A stretch of 64,000 nucleotides of DNA, from contig JBAQSX010000183.1 of the NCBI GenBank assembly GCA_049296695.1, forward strand, positions 1 through 64,000, given 5' to 3'. The stretch is from UBA10906 sp049296695. GTDB taxonomy: Bacteria > Pseudomonadota > Gammaproteobacteria > Methylococcales > Methylomonadaceae. This document shows, piece by piece, positions 51,688 through 60,560 of the stretch; position 1 is the first letter of the stretch, and each line of letters begins with the position of its first letter. The position numbers were made by a program, and so were the translations under genes. The notes beneath the pieces are model-generated. The model worked only from the letters and a program-made list of their open reading frames with translations, did not search any database and was not told the origin of the DNA.

Positions 51688-52698
51688 ATGCAACATTTTC
51701 GTCTTTCCGCCATTATCACCCTTGTATGTCTTGCTATTGCATTTTATTGGGGCGGTTCAATTGGCGCATTTATCGCCCTTATTTTAGGTGTTCTCGAAGT
51801 TAGCTTATCATTCGATAACGCTGTGGTGAACGCTTCAATTCTAAAACGCATGGATGAGCGTTGGCAGCAGTATTTTTTGACGTGGGGGATATTAATTGCC
51901 GTTTTTGGGATGCGTTTATTATTTCCTGTCACCATTGTAGCAGTAGCGACAGGCATTGATTTTGTCGGCGTAGCCAATATGGCATTGCATGAGCCAGCCA
52001 CTTATGCCCAACACCTTGATGACTCGCACATTCAAATTGCCGCTTTTGGTGGTATGTTCTTATTAATGGTGTTTTTTGGCTTTTTATTTGATAACGACCG
52101 TGAATTGCATTGGCTGGGCGTAGTTGAAAAAAAACTGGCTAGCTTTGGCAAATTAGAATCCATTGAAGTGATTTTATCGCTATCAACACTGCTTATCATC
52201 CAAGCTTACTTGCCTCAAGAAGCAAGACTCTCTGCTTTAATTTCAGGCGTTGCTGGGGTGATTTTATTTGTCGTGGTTGATAGCGCGGCGGCTTTATTTG
52301 AAGATGAAGAAGAAGGCGAAGAAGTAAGCTCAGCCATCAAAAAAGGCAGTGTGATGAGCTTTTTATATTTAGAAGTCTTAGACGCTTCATTTTCGTTTGA
52401 CGGGGTTATTGGTGCGTTTGCCATTACCCAAGACGTGGTCATTATTATGTTGGGCTTAGCAATTGGTGCAATGTTTGTGCGGAGTTTAACGGTTTATTTA
52501 GTGCGTCAAGGCACATTAGATGAATATGTGTTTTTAGAACACGGCGCACATTACGCCATTGGTTCACTAGCAGCCATTATGTTAGCCAGTATGAGCCATC
52601 ATATTCCTGAAGTGGTCACGGGATTAATCGGCGCGGTATTTATTGCTTTATCGGTGTATTCGTCTATTTTGTATAAGCGCGAACACGCAAACGCTTAA
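51688..52698 (+). CDS. TerC/DUF475 family integral membrane protein
   Basis: A 336-residue membrane protein with about nine helices. The family signature appears twice: VLEVSLSFDNAVVNA (about 36-50) and YLEVLDASFSFDGVIGA (about 229-245), each with acidic residues inside the membrane. An acidic cytoplasmic loop EDEEEGEE is near residue 207. TerC-type proteins are linked to metal (manganese, calcium) efflux and tellurite resistance. No yybP-ykoY riboswitch motif was recognised upstream. Confidence 0.85.
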   Translation: MQHFRLSAIITLVCLAIAFYWGGSIGAFIALILGVLEVSLSFDNAVVNASILKRMDERWQQYFLTWGILIAVFGMRLLFPVTIVAVATGIDFVGVANMALHEPATYAQHLDDSHIQIAAFGGMFLLMVFFGFLFDNDRELHWLGVVEKKLASFGKLESIEVILSLSTLLIIQAYLPQEARLSALISGVAGVILFVVVDSAAALFEDEEEGEEVSSAIKKGSVMSFLYLEVLDASFSFDGVIGAFAITQDVVIIMLGLAIGAMFVRSLTVYLVRQGTLDEYVFLEHGAHYAIGSLAAIMLASMSHHIPEVVTGLIGAVFIALSVYSSILYKREHANA

Positions 52699-52731
52699 AT
52701 CTTATAAACATCATCATAAGAGGATAAACTC

Positions 52732-53925
52732 ATGACTGAAGATACTAAACGAGCCAGATATACAGCCCCTAGCAATCCTGAAAAAAATACTGCCGCTACC
52801 GATACCAACGCGACCGCTAGTTATAACAATACCAGCACCACTGATACCGATAACGACCACGACAGAGAAAGCACGCAGATTATTAATCAGATTAAAGAAA
52901 TCACCCAACGGATGATGTCCTATGCTATTAAAAATCCTGATATTAGTATTAATCAGGAATTATTAGAAAAAATCGTCCCTGTATTGAGAAAAGATAGTTA
53001 TGATTTTACCGATGAGGATGAAATCGTATTATGGTCAAGTTATAACGATTTAACTCAATTAATTAAACCTGCTACTAATATGAGTTTAATTATTGCCGAC
53101 CAGCTTAATGATGAAATGGGCGGCGGGGTTTCTAAACAAGTAATGAATTCTTTAAAGTTTTGGCAAAAAGCACCGTCGGGTTTATCACCTGCGGTAGAAA
53201 AATGCCATAGAGAATTAAAACTGGTTTTTCAGTATTTATTATTTTCAGTGATATTGTATGTCTTAGTTCAAGGCTATAGCGGTTTATTATCCGATGCTTT
53301 AAATGATGTCAATAGACATGCCGATGAGTTAAATAAACAAAAAGCACTGATTGTTAATGAAAGTCTAATTGATAAAGAATTGGAATTGGCTAATGAACAA
53401 TTACAGTTTTTAGAATATCAAGTTGATTCATCTGCTGAGTTTTTAATTGATTTAACCCATCCGCTATTATGGTTTAGTGATAATGAAAATGCTAAAGCCA
53501 ATTGCGCTGATTTTATGGATCAGAAAACCGTGAGTACGCGTAAAGTGGTAGTCTCATGTGTTAGTTTCCAAAAACAATACACCTCATCGGCGTTAATGAT
53601 TTTATCGCAATATATTCTGCCGTTAATTTTAGGTGTTTTAGGCGCGACCGCATTTATTGTGCGTAATACTTTAGAGAAATTACATACTAATAGTTATCTA
53701 CCCAGTGCCAATGGCAAATTATCAATGCGCTTGTGTTTGGGGGGATTATTAGGTGTTATTAGCGGTATATTTATGTCAACGTCTTCAGCAGAGGCTATGG
53801 CGAGTTTTAACGTTAATTTAGTGATGATTTCGCTAATTATGGGTTATAGCGTTGAAGTTGCCTTCTCTTTGTTTGATAGTATTGTAGAACGCATGAGAGC
53901 GTGGACTGAATCACTGAAAAAATAG
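52732..53925 (+). CDS. Membrane protein with cytoplasmic N-domain, unknown
   Basis: A 397-residue protein. A Thr/Asn-rich disordered start (1-40), a helical cytoplasmic part (about 45-160), a membrane helix (about 166-186), a helical loop (about 190-280), and three more membrane helices (about 290-385). No family is recognised. AGAGGA precedes the ATG and the gene follows the TerC-type gene by 33 bp, so they may be co-transcribed. It ends at a perfect palindrome. Confidence 0.65.
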   Translation: MTEDTKRARYTAPSNPEKNTAATDTNATASYNNTSTTDTDNDHDRESTQIINQIKEITQRMMSYAIKNPDISINQELLEKIVPVLRKDSYDFTDEDEIVLWSSYNDLTQLIKPATNMSLIIADQLNDEMGGGVSKQVMNSLKFWQKAPSGLSPAVEKCHRELKLVFQYLLFSVILYVLVQGYSGLLSDALNDVNRHADELNKQKALIVNESLIDKELELANEQLQFLEYQVDSSAEFLIDLTHPLLWFSDNENAKANCADFMDQKTVSTRKVVVSCVSFQKQYTSSALMILSQYILPLILGVLGATAFIVRNTLEKLHTNSYLPSANGKLSMRLCLGGLLGVISGIFMSTSSAEAMASFNVNLVMISLIMGYSVEVAFSLFDSIVERMRAWTESLKK

Positions 53926-53944
53926 TAGTGTTGCTATTGACAAT

Positions 53945-53976
53945 ATGACTGCCAGTCCTTTAAAGACTGGCAGTCA
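53945..53976. terminator. ATGACTGCCAGTC hairpin before dnaB
   Basis: A perfect 13-bp stem (ATGACTGCCAGTC / GACTGGCAGTCAT). Its sister at 57265-57296 has a 16-bp stem. It lies 20 bp past the stop of the membrane protein gene. Confidence 0.65.
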
Positions 53977-54029
53977 TGAGATGAACAACTCTAATCCTAA
54001 CGCCTATCTTGTCATTTAAAATCACTGCT

Positions 54030-56324
54030 ATGGCAAAGCCAGCGCGGTCTATTCCAAGCCCAATGTCGAACATCTATCCTTACGAGCAACGCGATTCAGT
54101 GCGTGATAATTTAAAGTTACCGCCGCAATCCTTGCAAGCTGAGCAAGCGGTTTTGGGTGGCTTGATTATTGATAATCAGGCGTGGGATGGCGTTGCCGAT
54201 CAAGTGAGCGCGGAGGATTTTTATCGCAGAGGACATCAACTCATCTTTAAAACCATTAGCAAAATGGCCGATGAGCAGATTCCCTTCGACATCGTCACCC
54301 TTTCCGACAAACTCAAATCCGCTGGCGAATTAGAAAACGCTGGCGGATTATCGTATTTAATCACCCTTGCCAACGATACTCCCAGTGCCGCCAATATTGT
54401 CACCTATGCAGGCATCGTGCGTGATAAGGCAGTATTGCGCCAACTCATTCATGTCGGTACAGAAATTTCTAATTCAGCCTTTCAACCCCAAGGGCGTGAC
54501 ACTGCCGCGTTGCTAGAAAGCGCCGAGCAACAAGTATTTCATATCGCAGAGCAACGCCGCAAAGGACAAGGTGGTTTTACAGGCATTAAAACCTTACTTG
54601 GGCGCACTTTGCATAAAATCGAAGAACTCTATGAAGCCGATAATCCCATTACGGGGGCAAGCACGGGTTTTACTGACCTTGATGAATACACTTCTGGTCT
54701 GCAACCTGCTGATTTAATTATTATTGCGGGTAGACCGTCGATGGGAAAATGTTTTGGCAAAGGCACGCGCATTTTACTGTATTCGGGCGAAGTGAAAGCG
54801 GTTGAAGATATTCAAGTGGGTGATTTACTCATGGGTGATGATTCTACGCCGCGCACGGTTTTATCCTTAGCGCGTGGACGTGAAGCCATGTATTGGGTTA
54901 AACAAAATAAAGCTAATGCCTATCGGGTCAATGAATCGCATATTTTATCTTTAAAGCGTAGTCGTAATGAAGGCAAACATAAAAACGGTGAAGTCTTAAA
55001 TATTGATTTAAGCGATTATCTTAGCCGTTCAACTAAATTTAAATCGAATTATAAAGGTTATAAAGTTGCCGTTGAATTTACTGAGCAAGATTTACCCTTA
55101 TGTCCTTATTCTTTAGGATTATGGTTAGCGAGTAGCAATGATTCAATAAGCAATCATCAAGATAATGCAATTTTACAAGCCTTAAATCTATTAAATAATA
55201 AACATATTCCGCACTCATTTTTAATTAATTCTCGTGAAAATCGCCTACAGTTATTAGCAGGATTAATTGATGGCAATGGACACTATTTTAAACAATCTAA
55301 AGTTTATCAAATAAGTGAAAACAATTTTGAATTAGCAAAACAAATTAAATTCTTATGTGATAGTTTAGGATTTAGAACCTCATTAATTAGCAAACCATTA
55401 CAAGAAACTACAGTTTATCGTGTGCGTTTTTCAGGTAATATCGATGAAATTCCTGTGAAAATAACGCGAAAAAAAGCCGATGCTTGGACAAGTAATAGAA
55501 CATGGCAACAAACAGCTATTAAAATCGAATACGATAAGATTGATGATTATTATGGTTTTGTTTGTGATGGTAATCGTTTATTTTTATTAGACGATATGAC
55601 CGTAGTTCATAATACCGCAGTATCGATGAATATAGCCGAAAACGTAGCCATTGGCAGTAAATTACCCGTGGCTATATTTAGTATGGAAATGCCCGCCGAT
55701 TCATTAACTATGCGGATGATGTCCTCACTAGGACGTATTGACCAACATAAAGTCAGAACGGGTAAATTAGGCGAAGAAGATTGGCCCAGACTCACGTCTG
55801 CCATTAATTTATTAGCCGAAGCTAAATTATTTATCGATGACACCCCAGCTTTGTCACCGATTGAAGTCAGAGCAAGAGCGCGGCGATTAGCACGTGAACA
55901 AGGGCAATTAGGTTTAATTGTGGTCGATTATTTGCAATTAATGCAGTCGCCTAGTAGTAGTGATAATGAAGTCGATAGAATCAGTGATATATCACGTGGT
56001 TTAAAAGCCTTGGCAAAAGAATTAAATGTGCCTGTAATTGCGCTATCACAATTAAATCGTAATTTAGAACAACGTCCCAATAAACGTCCTATTATGTCGG
56101 ATTTACGTTCTAGTGGCGCGATAGAACAAGATGCGGATTTAATATTATTTATTTATCGAGATGAGGTTTATAACCCCAATAGTGCCGATAAAGGTACAGC
56201 GGAATTAATTATTGGTAAACAACGTAATGGCCCACTGGGTACTGTACGTTTAACATTTTTGGGTGAATATACCCGTTTTGAAAATTGTGCCGCTGGTTAT
56301 GATAATAATAATGCTTATGAATAA
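54030..56324 (+). CDS. dnaB: Replicative DNA helicase DnaB with intein
   Basis: The hexameric replicative helicase. The N-terminal domain starts with LPPQSLQAEQAVLGGLI and the RecA-like domain has GRPSMGK-T (P-loop), then FSMEMPADSLTMRMM, GLIVVDYLQLM (Walker B) and ALSQLNRNLEQRP with DLRSSGAIEQDAD. A 288-residue intein splits the P-loop between Lys and Thr, so the host protein is about 476 residues after splicing. The ATG at 54030 was preferred to a TTG at 54009; neither has a clear ribosome site. Activity depends wholly on splicing. Confidence 0.95.
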   Translation: MAKPARSIPSPMSNIYPYEQRDSVRDNLKLPPQSLQAEQAVLGGLIIDNQAWDGVADQVSAEDFYRRGHQLIFKTISKMADEQIPFDIVTLSDKLKSAGELENAGGLSYLITLANDTPSAANIVTYAGIVRDKAVLRQLIHVGTEISNSAFQPQGRDTAALLESAEQQVFHIAEQRRKGQGGFTGIKTLLGRTLHKIEELYEADNPITGASTGFTDLDEYTSGLQPADLIIIAGRPSMGKCFGKGTRILLYSGEVKAVEDIQVGDLLMGDDSTPRTVLSLARGREAMYWVKQNKANAYRVNESHILSLKRSRNEGKHKNGEVLNIDLSDYLSRSTKFKSNYKGYKVAVEFTEQDLPLCPYSLGLWLASSNDSISNHQDNAILQALNLLNNKHIPHSFLINSRENRLQLLAGLIDGNGHYFKQSKVYQISENNFELAKQIKFLCDSLGFRTSLISKPLQETTVYRVRFSGNIDEIPVKITRKKADAWTSNRTWQQTAIKIEYDKIDDYYGFVCDGNRLFLLDDMTVVHNTAVSMNIAENVAIGSKLPVAIFSMEMPADSLTMRMMSSLGRIDQHKVRTGKLGEEDWPRLTSAINLLAEAKLFIDDTPALSPIEVRARARRLAREQGQLGLIVVDYLQLMQSPSSSDNEVDRISDISRGLKALAKELNVPVIALSQLNRNLEQRPNKRPIMSDLRSSGAIEQDADLILFIYRDEVYNPNSADKGTAELIIGKQRNGPLGTVRLTFLGEYTRFENCAAGYDNNNAYE
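54750..55613 (+). other. DnaB intein with degenerate LAGLIDADG endonuclease
   Basis: 864 bp encoding 288 residues inside the P-loop codons. It begins with Cys1 (CFGKGTRILLYSGEVKAVED), has a block-B-like NESH, and ends DDMTVVHN before the +1 Thr. The central domain keeps remnants of two LAGLIDADG helices, but LGLWLASSNDS and LLAGLIDGNG have lost the catalytic acidic residues (D to S and D to N). Splicing residues look intact; homing activity is predicted lost. Confidence 0.9.
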
Positions 56325-56325
56325 T

Positions 56326-56682
56326 TCAAGCGGCAATTAGTATATCAAAGCCTTGCATAAATGCACCGATTTGCTCACGGTTTAATAACTGCACAGGCAA
56401 AAATAAATCCTCTGTTTTTAAACCACGGTCTTGCAAAGATTCAGTTTCACTATAAATATCAGTAATTTCATAAAGCGGTAATACTGACAATAACGCCGCC
56501 GTATCTTTTAATTGTTGCAGTTGCGCCTGTTGATTTTGTTTTAAATGAAATACCGCATCATCGAGTAATAATACACTGACTTTTTGGTCAAAAGCCGCTG
56601 TAGTTAATAACATATCTAACATTTCTTGAAGCCACGCGCCACTATGCGCGGCTTTGCGTAATACAAATAAATAAGTTTTCAT
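56326..56682 (-). CDS. tusC: TusC/DsrF-family sulfur-relay subunit
   Basis: A 118-residue DsrE-fold protein: KTYLFVLRKAAHSGAWLQEM, VSVLLLDDAVFHL, then LQDRGL and a C-terminal FDILIAA strand. It lacks the reactive Cys, as TusC/DsrF do. It starts where the upstream TusD gene ends (shared base). In TusBCD the complex passes sulfur from TusA to TusE for tRNA 2-thiouridine. The third subunit TusB/DsrH is not next to it; dnaB converges 2 bp away. Confidence 0.8.
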   Translation of the reverse strand: MKTYLFVLRKAAHSGAWLQEMLDMLLTTAAFDQKVSVLLLDDAVFHLKQNQQAQLQQLKDTAALLSVLPLYEITDIYSETESLQDRGLKTEDLFLPVQLLNREQIGAFMQGFDILIAA

Positions 56683-57071
56683 TAGCCAAATACCAAAAAA
56701 CGCTCAGCCATTAAAGTCGCTTCTAACCATTGTCCTAAACCCGCCAATCGAAAACCCTCAGCGACATCATTATCTTTTTTGCCTTGTTGACTGGCTTCTT
56801 CATGACTTAATAAACCACGGCGTTGCGCGGCTGAAATACAGACCACTAAATCAATATTATGAGTTTTAGCTAATTGTGACCAAAGCCGAGTTTGATTTAA
56901 TTCATCATCAGCGGGAGAATTATAATGAAAGGCATGATAAACCCCTTCATGATAAAAGAACACGCGGATAATGTCATGTCCTTGCGCGAGTGCCTCGCAA
57001 ATAAATTGATAGCCGCAATAAGCAGTATTATTTTGATAGGGACTGCTATTAATTTGAATGGCAAATTTCAT
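56682..57071 (-). CDS. tusD: TusD/DsrE-family sulfurtransferase subunit
   Basis: A 129-residue DsrE-fold protein with MKFAIQINSSPYQ, IIRVFFYHEGVYHA and the persulfide-carrying Cys in DLVVCISAAQRRG, then GLGQWLEATLMAERFLVFG. TusD in tRNA thiolation and DsrE in sulfur oxidation share this motif, so the pathway is not decided by sequence. It overlaps tusC by one base. Confidence 0.85.
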   Translation of the reverse strand: MKFAIQINSSPYQNNTAYCGYQFICEALAQGHDIIRVFFYHEGVYHAFHYNSPADDELNQTRLWSQLAKTHNIDLVVCISAAQRRGLLSHEEASQQGKKDNDVAEGFRLAGLGQWLEATLMAERFLVFG

Positions 57072-57125
57072 AAGTCATATTTAATAATTTTGTAAAGGAA
57101 AATAATATTTATCCTTAATTATAAG

Positions 57126-57220
57126 CTAGTGTCTCAAAAGAGTAGGTTTTAACAAAACGCTATTTTAGTTGGAGTTCAAAGCTAGGTTTGAACTCCGATT
57201 GTTTGATATTAACTGCACTA
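57126..57220 (-). mobile_element. 115-bp MITE, decayed copy 4
   Basis: The left end reads TAGTGTCTCAAAAGAGTAGG followed by TTTTAACAAAACGCTATTTTA and the TTCAAAGCTAGGTTTGAA core. The right end is truncated after TTAACTGCACTA. Same orientation as copy 3, and older, with several substitutions. It lies just upstream of tusD. Confidence 0.7.
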
Positions 57221-57264
57221 TTAATTATAGTAATTTAGTTTTATGTTAATGTTTATTAACAACA

Positions 57265-57296
57265 CGACTGCCAGTCTTTTAAAAGACTGGCAGTCG
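57265..57296. terminator. CGACTGCCAGTCTTTT palindrome
   Basis: A perfect 32-bp palindrome (16-bp stem, no loop). It lies 21 bp downstream of the exported unknown gene's stop and probably terminates it. Related to 53945-53976. Confidence 0.65.
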
Positions 57297-57317
57297 TTTT
57301 AGCACTAATTAAAATAT

Positions 57318-57965
57318 TTAAGGATTAATCGGTTTAATCCATTCAATAAAACCTAAAGCAATGGCTTTATCTAAATCAGTTTCTGCGATTTCATAAACAT
57401 TAAAATTACCCGCGTCAATACCGCATAAGGCGGGATGAATTAAACCATCACTTTCTTTATCCGCAGAATAAACAGTAATATCGCCCAATTGCGTTTGCAT
57501 ATCGGCCACTGAAATACCGCTATTATTTTCACATTGCAAACCGCCGTCAGATTTAGCAACTAATACCGTAGTGGGTTTGGCAATTAAAGGTGGACAAGTG
57601 GTTAAACGCGTCACGCTGTAAAAAGTTGTATTCGGATTGTACGCGAGTGCGCTTATCTGCTTTACAAATCGTTCAAAGGTTTTGCTCGGCGGTTGTGTGC
57701 TGGGACGGTCTTCCACACAGGCTGAAAACCCGCCTTCGCGTCCGTAACCCAAAACAATAAATTTATCGATAACATTATTGGCAACCGCTTTGCCGATAAG
57801 CTGACGTAAGGTTTTATAAGCCACAGCATCGACACCCACGCCCGTGCCACCGATAGAAATCTCTAGCGCGTGACGTGTTTCGGGCATCGGTGGTGTTTTA
57901 GCCAACACCGCTGTACTGCCAAACAAACCAAGCAAAACTAACAATAAATAAGCAATTTTTTTCAT
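57318..57965 (-). CDS. Exported hypothetical protein
   Basis: A protein of about 215 residues with a signal peptide (KKIAYLLLVLLGLFGSTAVLA). The mature part starts KTPPMPETRHALEISIGGTG and has AVAYKTLRQLIGKAVANNVI, GYGREGGFSACVED with a Cys, and SVTRLTTCP. Acidic and small residues dominate. No family recognised. The ATG at 57965 begins a better signal peptide than the one three codons upstream. Confidence 0.65.
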   Translation of the reverse strand: MKKIAYLLLVLLGLFGSTAVLAKTPPMPETRHALEISIGGTGVGVDAVAYKTLRQLIGKAVANNVIDKFIVLGYGREGGFSACVEDRPSTQPPSKTFERFVKQISALAYNPNTTFYSVTRLTTCPPLIAKPTTVLVAKSDGGLQCENNSGISVADMQTQLGDITVYSADKESDGLIHPALCGIDAGNFNVYEIAETDLDKAIALGFIEWIKPINP

Positions 57966-58250
57966 CGTGAACACCTTAGTAAAAATTAACGAATGATTAT
58001 TCTAACGGTTTTCATCAATAAAACCATGAGAATAGCTTTGATAATGATTAATACTTCAAGAATTCTTTTAATAAAGTGTAGTAATTAGCAGTTCAATATA
58101 GTAGATTTTGCGCCGTGCAATAAATGATTGTACAACACAGTGAGTATTGCAAGTCTTGTAAATACAGGCTAATTAAAACCATAAAGTAATTACTAATCAA
58201 TTGCTAATACTTAAGCTCATCAATATGACTTTGAAAACAATAGGTGTTTT

Positions 58251-59087
58251 ATGTTATTAAAAAAAGGTTCTACTGGCGAAGATGTCAAAAAATTGCAAGC
58301 TAAATTAGGTTTAGGTGCAGACGGTATTTTTGGTGCTGGCACTGAGGCTAAAGTTAAAGAATGGCAAGCGGCTAATGGCTTAGGCGCGGACGGTATTGTG
58401 GGCGATAAAAGCTGGGCAAAATTATTTGCCGATGGCGCGGCTCCAGCGGCTGCGGCAAGTGCCGCGCCTGTGGCAATTCCACCTAGCGACTTTAAATTAT
58501 CAGCTTTGCAAGGTCATATTCCAGATGCGGTAATCGCGCAAATCCCTGACACAGCGGCTAAATTTAACATCACCAATACCTTGCGTTTAGCGCATTTCTT
58601 AGCGCAATGCGGACATGAAAGTGGTGGTTTTAAATTTATCAGTGAAAACTTAAATTATTCAGCTGACGGTTTGCAAAAGATTTTTGGCAAATATTTTGAT
58701 GCCTCAAAAGCAGCCGCTTATGCACGTCAACCTGAAAAAATTGCTTCACGCGTTTATGCCAGCAGAATGGGCAATGGTGATGAGGCCAGCGGTGATGGTT
58801 TTAAATATCGCGGTCGTGGTTATATCCAATTAACAGGTAAATCTAACTACACCAATTTTGCTAAATTCATCGGTGAAGATACTGTCGCCAATCCTGATTT
58901 AGTTGCCAGCAAATATCCTTTAGCCTCTGCGGCATTTTTCTTTGATAGCAATGGCTTATGGAAATTATGCGATGCGGGTTCAAATGAAGCGGCAGTGACT
59001 GCCGTCACTAAACGCGTTAATGGTGGTACGATTGGTTTAGCCGATAGATTAAAACACTTTAAAGAATATTATGCTTTATTAAGCTAA
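58251..59087 (+). CDS. Peptidoglycan-binding GH19 lysozyme/endolysin-like protein
   Basis: A 278-residue protein without signal peptide. Residues 1-65 are a PG_binding_1 domain (KGSTGEDVKKLQAKLGLGAD and KVKEWQAANGLGADGIVGD). An Ala-rich linker (66-85) follows. The rest is a GH19 chitinase-like domain: HFLAQCGHESGGFKFISENL with the catalytic Glu, then YRGRGYIQLTGKSNY. Such enzymes are typical phage endolysins. No holin or phage genes adjoin, so it may be a lone lysis gene or a secreted effector. Confidence 0.85.
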   Translation: MLLKKGSTGEDVKKLQAKLGLGADGIFGAGTEAKVKEWQAANGLGADGIVGDKSWAKLFADGAAPAAAASAAPVAIPPSDFKLSALQGHIPDAVIAQIPDTAAKFNITNTLRLAHFLAQCGHESGGFKFISENLNYSADGLQKIFGKYFDASKAAAYARQPEKIASRVYASRMGNGDEASGDGFKYRGRGYIQLTGKSNYTNFAKFIGEDTVANPDLVASKYPLASAAFFFDSNGLWKLCDAGSNEAAVTAVTKRVNGGTIGLADRLKHFKEYYALLS

Positions 59088-59111
59088 TCGTATTACTTTA
59101 TTGAGAATCAT

Positions 59112-59146
59112 AAAAACCTGTCAGATTTAAAATTTGACAGGTTTTT
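59112..59146. terminator. Hairpin terminator of the GH19 gene
   Basis: AAAAACCTGTCA pairs with TGACAGGTTTTT with an 11-base loop, followed by a run of T. It is related to the ACCTGACAGGT unit after sucD. Confidence 0.7.
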
Positions 59147-59187
59147 TTATGAGAAAAACCTTTGTAGATAATAAACTTAGCTTGCTG

Positions 59188-59254
59188 TGTCTGAATCAGG
59201 ATTTTCGAGATTATAAGATTTTCAGGATAAATCTTGTGAATCCTGATTCAGACA
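59188..59254. repeat. CTGAATCAGGATT palindromic repeat, copy 2
   Basis: A nearly perfect palindrome: TGTCTGAATCAGGATT ... AATCCTGATTCAGACA, with inner AAGATTTTCAGGATAAATCTT. It matches 22551-22633. The short open frame read through it (59134-59367) is not a gene. Confidence 0.75.
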
Positions 59255-59348
59255 ATAGAATCATTAAAATAAGTAATTGCACGCTTAAAGAAGTTATCGT
59301 TTTTCATCTACAAAAAAATAGCACCTTACCATACGGAATTAATACATC

Positions 59349-60446
59349 ATGTTTACTTTTGGTATAGAACACGAAGTGGCTTTTTTAAATAAAGATAATC
59401 ATTTTGTTGATTGGTCAGTGACTAGTTTTGCAGAATTAAATAAAATTATTAATCAATTACCGTTTTACTCCGATGATTATTCAAGTCTTTATATAGGTGA
59501 TGCCAAAATCCGCGAAAAACGCTGGTATCTTGAAGGTATTGAAAGGTTTAATAATGAGGGTGACTTTGTCCATTTTGACCCTAAAGGCATAGAAATTAGG
59601 ACAACTATTCACACTAGTATTTGGAAAACCATTAAAGAATTAAAACAGAGTTTTTCCTTATTGCGTAGTATTACTAAAAATCATGGTTTAACCCCTGTAT
59701 TAATTAGTTTTAATCCTTATCAAACTCATTATAGTTATCAGCCGCCGCTTAATGCTTATGAATTAGAACTTCGGCAAGACGATAATGGCTATCAAATGGA
59801 GCATTTGGCTATGCTCACCTATGGTCCTGATTTAAATATAGGACAACAGGGTTTATCATTTGAAACCTTGCTTGACTTGTCTTATAAATTAATTGCCTAT
59901 AGTCCTTATATTATTCCTTTTAGTTTTAGCTCACCGTTTTATCAGGGGCAATTATGGCAAGGACGTTCGGTGCGTAGTTTTTTTCGAGCCGCGCAAAGAC
60001 CTACGGTGCGTCTTTATGTTGATAAAGATACTTGGCTGTCTACTAATAATATGCCGCCGTTTGTTAATTTAGCCAGAATTCCCTCTGAAATAGGTCGCCT
60101 TGAATTTAAAGCATTTGATAGTTGCGATAATTTTGTGATTTACGCGGGATTATTGGCTTTATTAAAAGGCTTATTAGTAGATAAAACTTTGAATGAACGG
60201 GCAAGTATTGCTGATGCTCAATTATATCAACATGTTGCAAAAGTAGGCTTTGATGATGAGGCAATCGCTTTAAAAGCTAAGCAAATAATAACAGCGGCTG
60301 AAACCGCGCTTGGGATTGATGAAGATGCGCAATTATTACAGCCTTTAAAACTCATGTTACAACAAAGACAAACCCCTGCTGATAGTATGATTACTCAATT
60401 TCAGGCGACGCATTCAATTAATGCCGTTTTAAAACAAAGTTATTGA
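59349..60446 (+). CDS. Glutamate-cysteine ligase-like (GCS2-type) carboxylate-amine ligase
   Basis: A 365-residue protein. It starts MFTFGIEHEVAFLNKD, matching the FGxExE-type metal site of the GCS2 group, followed by HFDPKGIEIRTTIHTS, RPTVRLYVD and GRLEFKAFDSC. These features place it with glutamate-cysteine ligase-like ATP-dependent enzymes. The amine partner is unknown. It starts after a palindromic repeat and stands alone on the plus strand. Confidence 0.75.
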   Translation: MFTFGIEHEVAFLNKDNHFVDWSVTSFAELNKIINQLPFYSDDYSSLYIGDAKIREKRWYLEGIERFNNEGDFVHFDPKGIEIRTTIHTSIWKTIKELKQSFSLLRSITKNHGLTPVLISFNPYQTHYSYQPPLNAYELELRQDDNGYQMEHLAMLTYGPDLNIGQQGLSFETLLDLSYKLIAYSPYIIPFSFSSPFYQGQLWQGRSVRSFFRAAQRPTVRLYVDKDTWLSTNNMPPFVNLARIPSEIGRLEFKAFDSCDNFVIYAGLLALLKGLLVDKTLNERASIADAQLYQHVAKVGFDDEAIALKAKQIITAAETALGIDEDAQLLQPLKLMLQQRQTPADSMITQFQATHSINAVLKQSY

Positions 60447-60560
60447 GGAATGATTTATCAAATAGTCTTGATAAATTAGCTTGATAGTAATGAAACTATT
60501 AAGTTACAGCTTTTTTCAAAAGCATTTAATTACTATCTAAAATTGTGCAGAGTTGATTAA

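Noticed and set aside
51542..51787. An 81-residue plus-strand frame upstream of the TerC-type gene.
   Set aside because: It overlaps the well-supported TerC/DUF475 start by 100 bp in another frame and has no protein-like pattern.
59134..59367. A 77-residue frame before the GCS2-type gene.
   Set aside because: Most of it is translation of the CTGAATCAGGATT palindrome and the preceding terminator.
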